The notes under the pieces are model-generated. The model did not search any database, had not been told where the DNA came from, and saw nothing but the letters and a program-made list of their open reading frames with translations. Source: an uncultured Campylobacter sp. (GTDB taxonomy: Bacteria; Campylobacterota; Campylobacteria; Campylobacterales; Campylobacteraceae). Taken from it: a DNA stretch of 13,557 nt. Positions 5,454-13,353 of the stretch are shown one piece after another. Every line of letters starts with the position of its first letter. Position 1 is the stretch's first letter. The translations under genes and the position numbers were made by a program. The stretch covers positions 1 to 13,557 of the forward strand of contig CALKQT010000063.1 of assembly GCA_937990735.1 (NCBI GenBank), written 5' to 3'.

Positions 5454-5929
5454 ACCGCGCTCCTAAAGTCAAATTTATCGATGTTTTGGCGGATCGCTTC
5501 GTAGGTTACGATACCCACGCTGGTGGCTAAATTTAAACTGCGTCCCGCCCCGCTCATCGGGATCGTGATGCAGTTTTCGCGGTTTGTGCGCATGATCTCA
5601 AGCGGCAGCCCGTGCCCCTCCGAGCCGAAAATCAAAAAATCGCCCGGCTTGAATTTCGCCTCGTAGTAGAGCTTGTTCGTCTTTGTCGTCGCAAAAAAGA
5701 AGCGCTGCTTAAATTTCTCGTTCGCCGCCATAAACTCGTCCCAATTATCCCAAATTTTAAGATCCAAGTTCGCCCAATAATCAAGCCCTGCGCGGCGCAG
5801 ATGCTTGTCGTCGATGAGGAATCCGAGCGGCTTGATTAGATGTAAGCGGCATCCCGCATTGACGCACATGCGCCCAATGGAGCCGGTGTTTGTGTGGATC
5901 TGCGGATATACTAACACGATATTAAACAT
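5441..5929 (-). CDS. trmL: tRNA (cytidine/uridine-34-2'-O)-methyltransferase
   Basis: This SPOUT (SpoU/TrmH superfamily) enzyme methylates the ribose of wobble base 34 in the two tRNA(Leu) isoacceptors that TrmL modifies in E. coli, using SAM. The 162-residue product matches the family length. It carries motif 1 (NTGSIGR, 14-20), motif 2 (FGSEGHGLP, 101-109) and motif 3 (IPMSGAGRSLNLATSVGI, 123-140), which together form the trefoil knot. ATG 5929 is taken as the start. It overlaps the stop of the preceding ORF by 8 bases, and the downstream nuclease gene overlaps its own stop, so it lies in the middle of a coupled cluster. Confidence 0.92.
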   Translation of the reverse strand: MFNIVLVYPQIHTNTGSIGRMCVNAGCRLHLIKPLGFLIDDKHLRRAGLDYWANLDLKIWDNWDEFMAANEKFKQRFFFATTKTNKLYYEAKFKPGDFLIFGSEGHGLPLEIMRTNRENCITIPMSGAGRSLNLATSVGIVTYEAIRQNIDKFDFRSAVCEF

Positions 5930-6680
5930 CAAAAATCACCGATTTTGCACGAGCACAATTTTGAGATTTAAAATTCCGCGAGGCAAAGTTTTGAGATTTA
6001 GAATTTTGCAAAGCTAAATTACGCGGCTTGGAATTTTGCGCAGTAAAGCCTTGTAAATTTGAATGGGCAAAATTCCGTATTTTGAAATTCTGCGAAATAA
6101 AATTTAGGTTCATGATTTTGCGACGCTGCAGTACGTCAGATATCTCCTTGCAGCGATACGGCTCTTGCGTCCTTCTGCGGTGCGGTGCGAGAGCTGCTCC
6201 CATGGCACAGGACACGCGATACGGCTCGCTAAATTTTGCTTTAATGCGTTTAATACGACGCAGGCTGTGAGATTTTGTGCCAAAATGTCCTAATCCGCAA
6301 AATTTCATCTCGCTGTAATGTGAGCCGTGAAATTCCGCATAGTTACCGCACGTTTCGTATAATTTCTCGCCGCAGTGATGCGATCTGTGAAATTCGCTCG
6401 ATCCATAAAGCTTCGCCTCGTGGGTTTTCTCGGTGTGGCGGCACGACGGATAAAATTTTAATAGGTAAAATTCCGCGTCATGAAATCCTACCGAACTAAG
6501 TTTTGCGCTATGAAATTTTACACCGCAAAAATTTAAATTTCGCTTACCGCAAAAGATAAAATTTCGTGCAGCAAAAATCACGAGATTTCGCCTGCGATCA
6601 AAGCAAAAAGCGCGCTTTTGCAAAGACGCAGCATTCTTGCAAAACGCGTAAATTTCGTCGCGACGATAGAATTTTTTCAT
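5922..6680 (-). CDS. Repetitive, unrecognised 252-residue ORF between cca and trmL
   Basis: ATG 6680 has AGGAG 8 bases upstream, and the frame runs to a stop that overlaps the trmL start, so it is positioned like a translated gene. The protein is odd: rich in Phe, Cys, His, Arg and Lys. Its middle has a rough five-residue rhythm with Phe or Leu (VKFHSAKLSSVGFHDAEF), and its C-terminal 60 residues repeat Asn-Phe or Asn-Ser about every five to six residues. This recalls a degraded pentapeptide-repeat protein but could equally come from a DNA-level repeat of GAATTY/AAATTT words. A 12-base direct repeat, GCGATACGGCTC, occurs at 6153-6164 and 6216-6227. The 11-base block TTAGGAGCTAG around its ribosome binding site also precedes the TPR-like gene. 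No family is recognised, and it may be a decayed or orphan gene. Confidence 0.4.
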   Translation of the reverse strand: MKKFYRRDEIYAFCKNAASLQKRAFCFDRRRNLVIFAARNFIFCGKRNLNFCGVKFHSAKLSSVGFHDAEFYLLKFYPSCRHTEKTHEAKLYGSSEFHRSHHCGEKLYETCGNYAEFHGSHYSEMKFCGLGHFGTKSHSLRRIKRIKAKFSEPYRVSCAMGAALAPHRRRTQEPYRCKEISDVLQRRKIMNLNFISQNFKIRNFAHSNLQGFTAQNSKPRNLALQNSKSQNFASRNFKSQNCARAKSVIFDV

Positions 6681-6729
6681 AAAACTAGCTCCTAAATAAA
6701 ACGGCAATTTTACAAAAATCTCTCTAAAT

Positions 6730-7851
6730 TTACGCTTTTAAAGCCGCTACAAATGCCCTAATCTCCGCTTCTTGCAGCCTCTCAATCTCCTTGCCGATCG
6801 CAGCGCCGCGTAGATTGCGAGCGACATCCGTAGCGCAAACCAAGCTTTTAAATTTCTTATCCCAAATCCCAAGCCGCTTTGATGCTTGCACCCTACTTTT
6901 ACAATACAGCCCGAGCCACTGCTTAAGCGGCATTTTTAGAGCGATTTTGCATAGCTGCTCATCGCTTACCCGCTTAAAAAACGGCTCGCTAAGTAGTCTT
7001 TTATAAAGGGAATTTAGCCCTAAATTTTTCAAAATTTTATCTTTATCTAAGCCTAAAAAATTCAAAAACGCATACAAAAAAAACATTTCATTTCTCACGA
7101 AAGATTCGCCGTGCTCTATGAATTGCATCAGCCGCTCGTGCGTGCGCGGATCAATCCGCAATCCAAAAACCCGCTCATAAAGCCCCAGCTCTTGCATTAG
7201 CATCATCCCATATCGGTGCGCAGGTGCACGGAAAAATTTAATCAGCTCCGCTTTAACGCGTTCGCAACTAAGATCGCTAACGTCGATACCGCGCATAAGT
7301 TCTAAGGTGTGCGGCTCGGCGCGAAGCTCAAATCTCGCAGCAAACTGCACCGCGCGATATACGCGCAAGCTATCCTCCACGAAAGTGTGCGGATCAACCA
7401 CTCGCAAAATCCTCGCATGCAGATCCGCAAGCCCGCCGTAAAAATCGAGCACTTTGCCACTTATAGCGTCTATCATCATCGCGTTGATCGTAAAATCGCG
7501 CCGCCTACTAGCCTCGCGTTCGTCCGTAGCCAAAGCGACACTAAAGCCCTTGTGCCCGACGCCCGTCTTACTCTCGGTGCGCGGAAGCGAGATATCAAAG
7601 CTTTTGTATTTATAGACGAAGTAGCTTTTGCCGACGCCCTGTGCACCGAAGTCCTGCATAATTTGCTCGAAACGGCGCGGACCCACATCGTAAAGCTCCA
7701 CATCCACATCAGCGCTCGCCCGCCCCAAAAAATGATCGCGCACGCAGCCGCCCACCAGATATATGCGTGAGCTAAATTTTTTAAGATAATCTAAAAGCGC
7801 GATGAAATCGTTATTTTGATAGATTTTCAAGTCGGTTTTCGATACTTGCAA
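6730..7851 (-). CDS. cca: CCA tRNA nucleotidyltransferase (class II)
   Basis: This enzyme builds or repairs the 3'-CCA end of tRNAs from CTP and ATP without a template. The 373-residue product shows motif A (YLVGGCVRD, then the metal-binding Asp48 and Asp50 in ADVDVELY), motif B (RRRDFTINAM, 116-125), the RVYRAVQFAARF helix (163-174) and the ERVKAEL motif (197-203). There is no HD phosphohydrolase domain, as usual for short class II enzymes. The start is uncertain: TTG 7851 overlaps the CiaD-like gene by 41 bases, and TTG 7830 is a second candidate. Neither has a clear ribosome binding site, so coupling to the upstream gene is likely. A poly(A) polymerase activity is possible on family grounds but less likely. 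The CiaD-like gene next door matches the C. jejuni order as remembered (Cj0788-Cj0789). Confidence 0.9.
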   Translation of the reverse strand: MQVSKTDLKIYQNNDFIALLDYLKKFSSRIYLVGGCVRDHFLGRASADVDVELYDVGPRRFEQIMQDFGAQGVGKSYFVYKYKSFDISLPRTESKTGVGHKGFSVALATDEREASRRRDFTINAMMIDAISGKVLDFYGGLADLHARILRVVDPHTFVEDSLRVYRAVQFAARFELRAEPHTLELMRGIDVSDLSCERVKAELIKFFRAPAHRYGMMLMQELGLYERVFGLRIDPRTHERLMQFIEHGESFVRNEMFFLYAFLNFLGLDKDKILKNLGLNSLYKRLLSEPFFKRVSDEQLCKIALKMPLKQWLGLYCKSRVQASKRLGIWDKKFKSLVCATDVARNLRGAAIGKEIERLQEAEIRAFVAALKA

Positions 7852-9175
7852 GCAAGAATTCCATAAATTTTAAATTTAGCTCCACGCGCGCGTTCAAATC
7901 GCCCTTCTCAAAAGCGTTCAGCCCCTCAAAAAGCACTAAAATCCGCTCTTTTATCGCGCTCAAAAACTCCGCTTCGCTTGAAATTTTAAAATCTGCATTT
8001 GCGAGATATTTTGATTTATCGCCCGCTTGAGGTCGTCTCGCGGCCCCGAGATGTCGTGCTTCCTCGGACTGGCGCACGGCGGAATTTTTAGCACCAGAAG
8101 AGGCAAAGCTTCCCGCTTGCATATCCTGCGCGGCAGAATTACGAAGCTGCGGCGTGGCGAGCTTATGGTCTCGCGCCTCAGGCATCGTAAAATTCTGCGG
8201 CTGTGAAACGAAATTTTGCTGCTGCACGGTAACATTGCGGATATTTAGCGCGACGGAATTTTGAGCTTGAAGCGACGAAAAATCCTGCTTTTTATAATGC
8301 GCCGTACCGAAATAATCGTCAGCTTCGTTTTCTTTGAAATCAGAGCCAGGCCCAAAATCGTCATTACTTAGCTCCTTAAAATGCGCGCCCAAAATACGAG
8401 GCGTCAAATCTTTCTCGCTTTGGGAGTCATCATCCGTAGAATTTAGCGCTAATTCAAAATCTTTACTTTTGGCAGAGCTTTGCGCCATACTTGCGTCCCT
8501 GCTTTGTGGCGAAACAAACCCATTCATATCGCTGCCTAGACTATCGTAAATTTCGCCTGCGATGCCCGATAAATCACGAAATCTTTCGTCAAATTTCGCG
8601 GCGGAGCTTTTTAAAATTTCATCGCTTGCAAAGGTTGAATTTGTGGAATTTTTACCACTTGCAGAAGCGGAATTTATAAAATTTTCTCCATTTAAAGAGA
8701 TGGAAACCACGGAATTCTCACTGCTTGTAAGATCAGAGTTTTTAAAATTCTCCTCGTTAGAAAAAGTAAAATTTTCATCTTTTACGGCAGATTTTTTTAA
8801 AGTAGCGTCCGCTACAAATTCCGTGCCGCTAGGCGTAGAGCTATTACTCGCCATGGAATTTGAATGATCGAAGGCCGAATTTAAAGCGTCCGATGAAACA
8901 AGACGCGAAGTGGAATTTTTAGTATCCAAGGAAGTAAAATTTTGCGCGTTTGGTGAAGCGATATCCAGCGCAGATGTAGAATTTAAGGCATCAGGTGCAA
9001 TGGGATCTGGCGCAAAAGAAGTGGGGCTTAAAGCATCCTGCGAAGCCTGCGCTCCTGCTTCAGCGCTGTTTGCATTCACAGCCCCCTCTTGCTGTGCCGT
9101 CAAATCTTGCGCGCGCTTTTGCGCTTTCATCTCATTTACCGCTTCGATGATATCTTCCAGTTCATTTTCATACAT
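7811..9175 (-). CDS. CiaD-like domain protein with a long Asn/Ser-rich linker
   Basis: The 454-residue product has a short acidic helix at the start (MYENELEDIIEAVNEMKAQK) and a conserved-looking helical C-terminal domain at about 400-454 (FLSAIKERILVLFEGL and on). Between them lie about 350 residues of low-complexity Ala/Asn/Ser/Asp sequence with recurring Asn-Ser and Asn-Phe pairs. The C-terminal part and the position beside cca point to the CiaD-like family. C. jejuni CiaD (Cj0788) is an effector delivered to host cells but is far shorter (about 160 residues). The MKD motif reported as important there is not present here, so an effector role should not be assumed. ATG 9175 overlaps the TPR-like stop by 8 bases. 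The linker is probably disordered, and its DNA shares AATTY words with the 5922-6680 ORF. Confidence 0.6.
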   Translation of the reverse strand: MYENELEDIIEAVNEMKAQKRAQDLTAQQEGAVNANSAEAGAQASQDALSPTSFAPDPIAPDALNSTSALDIASPNAQNFTSLDTKNSTSRLVSSDALNSAFDHSNSMASNSSTPSGTEFVADATLKKSAVKDENFTFSNEENFKNSDLTSSENSVVSISLNGENFINSASASGKNSTNSTFASDEILKSSAAKFDERFRDLSGIAGEIYDSLGSDMNGFVSPQSRDASMAQSSAKSKDFELALNSTDDDSQSEKDLTPRILGAHFKELSNDDFGPGSDFKENEADDYFGTAHYKKQDFSSLQAQNSVALNIRNVTVQQQNFVSQPQNFTMPEARDHKLATPQLRNSAAQDMQAGSFASSGAKNSAVRQSEEARHLGAARRPQAGDKSKYLANADFKISSEAEFLSAIKERILVLFEGLNAFEKGDLNARVELNLKFMEFLLASIENRLENLSK

Positions 9176-9410
9176 CAATTAGCCACCTCTTAAATTCCGC
9201 TTGTTTGCTCGCATCGACGCTTAAAAAGCGCTCCAGCATCGCCATATTGACGCCCGAGCTTACTCGATGATTTAAATTTAGCCGCGCAAAAAGCACCGCC
9301 GCATCGCCATCTTGCGGATTATCGCGTAAAATACCGCGGCAAATCCGCATCGCGCCGTAGATATCACCTTCTTTCTCAAGCTCCATAGCGTATGCTAGTG
9401 CGCCATTCAA
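9168..9410 (-). CDS. Small TPR-like hypothetical protein
   Basis: The 80-residue product reads as a pair of helices of tetratricopeptide type (ALAYAMELEKEGDIYGAMRI, then CRGILRDNPQDGDAAVLFAR), followed by a short C-terminal helix ending in WLIDV. The Gly-Asp and Ala spacing and the NPQDGDA turn are typical of TPR repeats, which bind peptides or partner proteins. It has no enzymatic motif. AGGAG overlaps the leuB stop, 10 bases before the ATG, and its own stop overlaps the CiaD-like start, so it is probably a partner or accessory of the CiaD-like protein. The specific function is unknown. Confidence 0.65.
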   Translation of the reverse strand: MNGALAYAMELEKEGDIYGAMRICRGILRDNPQDGDAAVLFARLNLNHRVSSGVNMAMLERFLSVDASKQAEFKRWLIDV

Positions 9411-9419
9411 AGCTAGCTC

Positions 9420-10490
9420 CTAAGCCTTACTTGCGTAATCTGCGATGATCGAGCCAATCTCTGCGGTCGAGCAAATTTCTTTGGCGTCGTACTGCGCAAT
9501 GTCCTTGGTGCGGTATCCGTCGCGAAGCACGGCGCGCACCGCAAGCTCGATCGCCGCCGCGGCCTCATTTTCGCCGAATGCGTATTTTAGCATCATCGCA
9601 GCGCTTAAGATCGTAGCTATCGGGTTTGCGATCCCCTGCCCCGCGATATCGGGCGCGCTGCCGTGGATCGGCTCGTAAATTCCCACCTTGCCGCCGATAC
9701 TCGCACTCGGAAGTAGCCCGATCGAGCCGCAGATCATGCTCGCCTCATCGCTTAAAATATCGCCGAATAAATTCTCCGTCAAGATCACGTCAAACTGCGC
9801 AGGCGCCCGCACGAGCTGCATCGCGGCGTTATCGACGTACATAAACTCCAAATTTATACCCTCGTAATTTTTGGCTAGCTCGCTTACGACCTCGCGCCAC
9901 AGCTGGCTTGTTTCAAGCACATTAGCCTTATCCACGAGCGTTATCTTTTTGTTTCGCAAAAGCGCAGCCTCAAAGGCAACTTTTGCCACGCGCTCGATCT
10001 CAGAGACGTTGTAGCACATCGTATTTAGCGCGTCCTTTTCGTTTTTAACGCGCGGCTGCCCGAAATAAATTCCGCCCGTAAGCTCGCGCACCACCATTAT
10101 ATCGACGCCCTTGATGATCTCTGGCTTTAGCGTCGAAGCGTTTATCAACTCATCAAAAATCATCGCAGGACGCAGATTTGCAAAAGCTCCAAGCTCTTTG
10201 CGGATTTTCAGTAGCCCGCTTTCGGGGCGCAGTTCGCGCGGCAGGCCGTCCCATTTAGCGCCGCCGATCGCACCGAAAAGCACCGCATCGCTTGATTTAG
10301 CGGCATTTAGCGTCTCATTCGGAAGCGGAACGCCCATAATGTCGATTGCCGCGCCGCCCATCAAGCGATAGTCAAAATTTAGCTCGAAATTAAATTTATG
10401 GCTTACGGCATCAAGCACCTTGATCGCTTCTTCGATGATCTCAGGGCCGATTCCGTCGCCTTTTATCACGCATACGTCGTATTTTTTCAT
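9420..10490 (-). CDS. leuB: 3-isopropylmalate dehydrogenase
   Basis: LeuB oxidises and decarboxylates (2R,3S)-3-isopropylmalate to 2-oxoisocaproate with NAD+, the third step of leucine synthesis. The 356-residue product has all family marks: GDGIGPE at 11-17, FGAIGGAKWD at 72-81, the substrate loop with Tyr142 in ELTGGIYFGQPR, Lys188 in VDKANVL, and the metal ligands Asp220, Asp244 and Asp248 in NLFGDILSDEAS. The NAD-binding stretch EPIHGSAPDIAGQGIANP at 273-290 marks it as NAD-dependent. It follows leuD by 9 bases with AAGGA 6 bases before its ATG, so the two are co-transcribed. leuC is not beside them, unlike the leuABCD order of C. jejuni. Confidence 0.96.
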   Translation of the reverse strand: MKKYDVCVIKGDGIGPEIIEEAIKVLDAVSHKFNFELNFDYRLMGGAAIDIMGVPLPNETLNAAKSSDAVLFGAIGGAKWDGLPRELRPESGLLKIRKELGAFANLRPAMIFDELINASTLKPEIIKGVDIMVVRELTGGIYFGQPRVKNEKDALNTMCYNVSEIERVAKVAFEAALLRNKKITLVDKANVLETSQLWREVVSELAKNYEGINLEFMYVDNAAMQLVRAPAQFDVILTENLFGDILSDEASMICGSIGLLPSASIGGKVGIYEPIHGSAPDIAGQGIANPIATILSAAMMLKYAFGENEAAAAIELAVRAVLRDGYRTKDIAQYDAKEICSTAEIGSIIADYASKA

Positions 10491-10499
10491 CCAAATTCC

Positions 10500-10982
10500 T
10501 TACAAGTTTATCTTTGTTTTTGCGTAATTTATCGCTCCGCCCGCGTCGAGTAGCTTTTGCATAAACTCGGGGATTGCGCCGAATTTATACTCAGTTTTTT
10601 GAGTTAAATTTTTAATTACGCCGCCCTTTAGATCGATGCTAAGCTCGTCGCCCTGCGCGATTTTATCCGTCTCGTCGCATTCGAGGATCAAAAAACCCGT
10701 GTTGAAGCTGTTTCGATAAAAAATCCTAGCGAAGTTTTTTGCGATCACGCATGAAATCCCGGCGGCCTTAAGCGCCATCGGAGCGTGCTCGCGCGAGCTG
10801 CCGCAGCCGAAATTTTTCCCCGCTACGATGATATCGCCGCGAGCTATTTTGGACGAAAAATCCCTGTCCGCATCCTCCATGATGTGCGTCGCAAGCACCG
10901 CTGCGTCGGAGGTATTTAGGTAGCGCGCCGCGATAATAATGTCGGTGTCGATATCATCGCCGAATTTCCATACTTTTGCCAT
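10500..10982 (-). CDS. leuD: 3-isopropylmalate dehydratase small subunit
   Basis: LeuD pairs with the iron-sulfur subunit LeuC to isomerise 2-isopropylmalate to 3-isopropylmalate. The 160-residue length and the blocks GDDIDTDIIIAARYL (8-22) and GKNFGCGSSREHAP (55-68) identify the short-form aconitase swivel domain. A related homoaconitase or citraconate small subunit would look similar, but leuB next door supports leucine synthesis. It is the first gene of the minus-strand run. AAGG lies about 7 bases before the ATG, and a -10 box is seen at 11015-11020. Confidence 0.94.
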   Translation of the reverse strand: MAKVWKFGDDIDTDIIIAARYLNTSDAAVLATHIMEDADRDFSSKIARGDIIVAGKNFGCGSSREHAPMALKAAGISCVIAKNFARIFYRNSFNTGFLILECDETDKIAQGDELSIDLKGGVIKNLTQKTEYKFGAIPEFMQKLLDAGGAINYAKTKINL

Positions 10983-11014
10983 ATTTCCGCCTTAAATTTT
11001 AAAATAGATGCGCG

Positions 11015-11020
11015 ATTTTA
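11015..11020 (-). promoter_or_regulatory. Probable -10 box of the leuD-leuB operon
   Basis: TAAAAT on the minus strand would start transcripts near 11008, about 26 bases before the leuD ATG. The -35 region shows only T-rich sequence, as is usual in the genus. Confidence 0.4.
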
Positions 11021-11337
11021 CCGACAAATTTATTAAAATCCGCTCAATCGCTCCGATATGAGGGCGGAATTCCTCGCTTGAAATTTAGGGCTAAATTTAA
11101 ACGCGAGAGCGCAGAGATAGGAAGTTTAGAGGCGTTAAATTTTAAATCGGCGGCGTAAAGGGCGGAATTTCGGCGCGCTAATTTTCGTCTTGTGAACGCA
11201 GAATTTTAGCGAGCAGTCTTAAATTTAGCTAAAAATATAACCTAAATTTTAAAATTTAGCCTAATTCTTAGGATTTGAAAAATTATTAAATTTAGACTAT
11301 TTGCGCCGTATATAAGCAAAAATAAAGAGCGTTTCGG
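11021..11337. other. Divergent leuD-rpoD intergenic region, AT-word-rich, no gene seen
   Basis: No convincing ORF or RNA gene is seen. The stretch holds many copies of AAATTT-type words, for example GGCGGAATTCC (11065-11075) and GGCGGAATTTCGGCG (11161-11175), mixed with GC-rich pieces. It carries an 18-bp palindrome and a small inverted repeat near 11242-11272. It looks like decayed or repetitive spacer with possible regulatory sites for both flanking genes. Confidence 0.5.
11242..11272. repeat. 18-bp perfect palindrome plus adjacent inverted repeat
   Basis: CTAAATTTTAAAATTTAG (11242-11259) is its own reverse complement. Directly after it, CCTAA-TTC-TTAGG (11260-11272) is a second dyad. Both lie about 65-95 bases upstream of the rpoD -10 box. 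They may be an operator or simply reflect the AAATTT-rich spacer. Confidence 0.45.
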
Positions 11338-11343
11338 TATAAT
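11338..11343 (+). promoter_or_regulatory. -10 box of rpoD
   Basis: TATAAT at 11338-11343 is a perfect -10 box. Initiation is expected near 11350, giving a leader of about 37 bases. The rpoD ribosome binding site AAGGAG is at 11376-11381, 5 bases before ATG 11387. A clear -35 box is absent. Confidence 0.65.
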
Positions 11344-11386
11344 CCGATTTTCCAAAACCAAATACACAACGACACAAGGAGATTTT

Positions 11387-13267
11387 ATGGCGAGCCCAAA
11401 AGACGCCTTAAGCCCCATCGAGCAATTTTTCGACGACAATCAAAAAAGCTACATCACCTACGAAAGACTGATAAAATTTTTCGATAAAGCCCCCACCGCG
11501 ACGGCCGTTAAGAAAGTCGAAGCGCTTACGAAAAAATTTGACGTCGAGCTGATCTCCGCCGCAGAAATCTCCAAAATCAAAAATTTAGAGGACGCGAAAC
11601 TCAAAGAAGCCACGCAAAAAAAGCTGCTAGACGAGGGCTGGGACGAGGAGTTTGACCTATCCAGTGACGTCGAGCTTTTGGAATGGAGCCGTTCGGACAG
11701 CCCGGTGCGGATGTATCTGCGCGAAATGGGACAGATCCCGCTGCTGACGAAAGAAGAAGAGATCGAGATCAGCAAAAAAATCGAGCTCGGCGAGGACATC
11801 ATCATCGACGCGTTTTGCTCGGTGCCGTACTTAATAGACTTCATTTTAGACTATAAAGAGCCGCTAATCAACCGAGAACGCCGCGTCAAGGAGCTTTTCA
11901 AGAGCTTTGACGACAGCGACGAAGAGGGTGAAGAGGAGGACGAAGAGGAACTATCGGAGGAGGATTACGACGACGAGGAGGATGAGGAAAGCGCCGACGA
12001 GGCGAAGCAAAGGCGATCCAAAAAGAACGATAAGCGCGCTCTAAAGGTCATCGAAAGCTTCAAGGCTCTTGAAAAAGCCAAAAAGGACTGGATGAAATTT
12101 GCCGAGAAAAACGCCGAGGCGATTAAGGAGAGTAAGGGAATTTTATCGAAGCTAAACTTGGCGTTTAAAAAGAAAATTTTAAAAGAAAAGCTCATGGATC
12201 TGGGGCCAACCAGCAAGCTCATCACTGAGATCGTAAAATCGATGGAGACCGCGCTAAAAAGCGACGAGGGCTTTGAAAAGGAGCTCAAACGCCTAGAGTA
12301 CAAGCTGCCGATGTTTAGCGCCGAACTGCGCGAAAATCACAAAAAAATTCTAAAAGAGATTACGAGACTTAGCAAAGACGACATCATCGCGCGCGTGCCG
12401 GAAGCTACGATGGTCTCGACCTACGTCGATATAAAAAAGCTCTTTTTGACAAAAGAAGCTAGCAAAAAAAGCTTCAATCTCGAGCCTGAGCGGCTGAAAG
12501 AAATTTTAGAGCAGATCAAGCGCGGCAAACGCATCAGCGATAACGCAAAAGCGCGCATGGCGAAGTCCAACCTGCGCCTGGTCGTCTCCATCGCTAAGCG
12601 CTACACCAACCGCGGATTGCCGTTTTTAGACCTCATCCAGGAGGGCAATATCGGGCTTATGAAGGCTGTGGATAAATTTGAATACAAGCGCGGCTATAAA
12701 TTTTCGACATACGCGACGTGGTGGATCCGCCAGGCGATATCGCGCGCCATCGCCGATCAAGCGCGCACAATCCGCATCCCGATCCATATGATCGAGACGA
12801 TAAATCGAATTAATAAAATCACGCGCAAATATATGCAAGAAGGCGGCAAAGAGCCCGATATCAACGTCATCGCGCAAGAGGTAGGCCTTAGCGTAGATAA
12901 AGTAAAGCAGGTCATCAAAATCACAAAGGAGCCGATCAGTCTAGAAGCGCCGATCGGAAACGAGGATGACGGCAAATTCGGCGATTTCGTCGAAGACAAA
13001 AGCTCGGTTTCGCCGATCGAGCAAATTTTAAAATCCGACCTAAAAGAGCAGATCGACGATATCTTGGAACAGCTCAACGACCGCGAGCGCACGGTAATCC
13101 GCATGCGATTCGGACTGCTTGACGACGAGAGCGACCGCACGCTTGAAGAGATCGGCAAGGAGCTCAATATCACTCGCGAGCGCGTCCGCCAGATCGAAAG
13201 CTCGGCGATCAAAAAGCTAAAACACCCAAAGATCGGCCGCAAACTAAAAACCTATATTGAGAGCTAG
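11387..13267 (+). CDS. rpoD: RNA polymerase primary sigma factor (sigma-70)
   Basis: RpoD directs RNA polymerase to housekeeping promoters. The 626-residue product has region 1.1 at about 8-80, region 1.2 at about 104-137 (SPVRMYLREMGQIPLLTKEE), a non-conserved region at about 140-385 containing a strongly acidic tract at 175-206, and region 2 at about 390-470. Region 2 has the -10-melting FSTYATWWIRQAI and the IRIPIHM segment. Region 3 is at about 470-545, and region 4 with the -35-binding helix-turn-helix is at about 565-620 (ITRERVRQIESSAIKKLKHP). Length and order match epsilonproteobacterial primary sigma factors. It has its own promoter and stands alone, diverging from leuD. The reading frame is intact. 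Confidence 0.98.
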   Translation: MASPKDALSPIEQFFDDNQKSYITYERLIKFFDKAPTATAVKKVEALTKKFDVELISAAEISKIKNLEDAKLKEATQKKLLDEGWDEEFDLSSDVELLEWSRSDSPVRMYLREMGQIPLLTKEEEIEISKKIELGEDIIIDAFCSVPYLIDFILDYKEPLINRERRVKELFKSFDDSDEEGEEEDEEELSEEDYDDEEDEESADEAKQRRSKKNDKRALKVIESFKALEKAKKDWMKFAEKNAEAIKESKGILSKLNLAFKKKILKEKLMDLGPTSKLITEIVKSMETALKSDEGFEKELKRLEYKLPMFSAELRENHKKILKEITRLSKDDIIARVPEATMVSTYVDIKKLFLTKEASKKSFNLEPERLKEILEQIKRGKRISDNAKARMAKSNLRLVVSIAKRYTNRGLPFLDLIQEGNIGLMKAVDKFEYKRGYKFSTYATWWIRQAISRAIADQARTIRIPIHMIETINRINKITRKYMQEGGKEPDINVIAQEVGLSVDKVKQVIKITKEPISLEAPIGNEDDGKFGDFVEDKSSVSPIEQILKSDLKEQIDDILEQLNDRERTVIRMRFGLLDDESDRTLEEIGKELNITRERVRQIESSAIKKLKHPKIGRKLKTYIES

Positions 13268-13298
13268 AGCGAAACGCAGATATAGCGATCTAGCGACA

Positions 13299-13320
13299 CG
13301 CCGAGGTGGCGGGGCTTTTT
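13299..13320 (+). terminator. Weak terminator after rpoD
   Basis: CGCC-GAGGT-GGCG (13299-13311) forms a 4-bp GC stem, and GGGC then TTTTT (13316-13320) follows. The stem is short and the U-tract starts four bases after it, so termination may be partial. Confidence 0.4.
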
Positions 13321-13353
13321 AAAGCGATGTTATCGCGCGTACCTGAAAAATCA

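Noticed and set aside
6153..6227. Insertion-sequence ends or tRNA-like element around the GCGATACGGCTC repeat
   Set aside because: The two copies are direct, 63 bases apart, with no transposase, target duplication or cloverleaf; they sit in frame in the repetitive ORF.
7309..7770. 153-codon plus-strand ORF
   Set aside because: It lies antisense to the conserved catalytic part of cca, with no ribosome binding site or recognisable protein.
8334..9182. Several plus-strand ORFs (8334-8549, 8491-8679, 8562-8867, 8910-9182)
   Set aside because: All are antisense shadows of the low-complexity CiaD-like linker, kept open by its biased codons.
11242..11259. Fur box
   Set aside because: The palindrome is AAATTT-based and does not resemble the GATAAT-type Fur consensus.
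11242..11439. 65-codon minus-strand ORF over the rpoD start
   Set aside because: It covers the rpoD promoter and start in antisense, and no ribosome binding site or family is seen.
12757..13242. 161-codon minus-strand ORF
   Set aside because: It is antisense to rpoD regions 2-4, is Ser/Arg-rich and reads as a shadow of the real frame.
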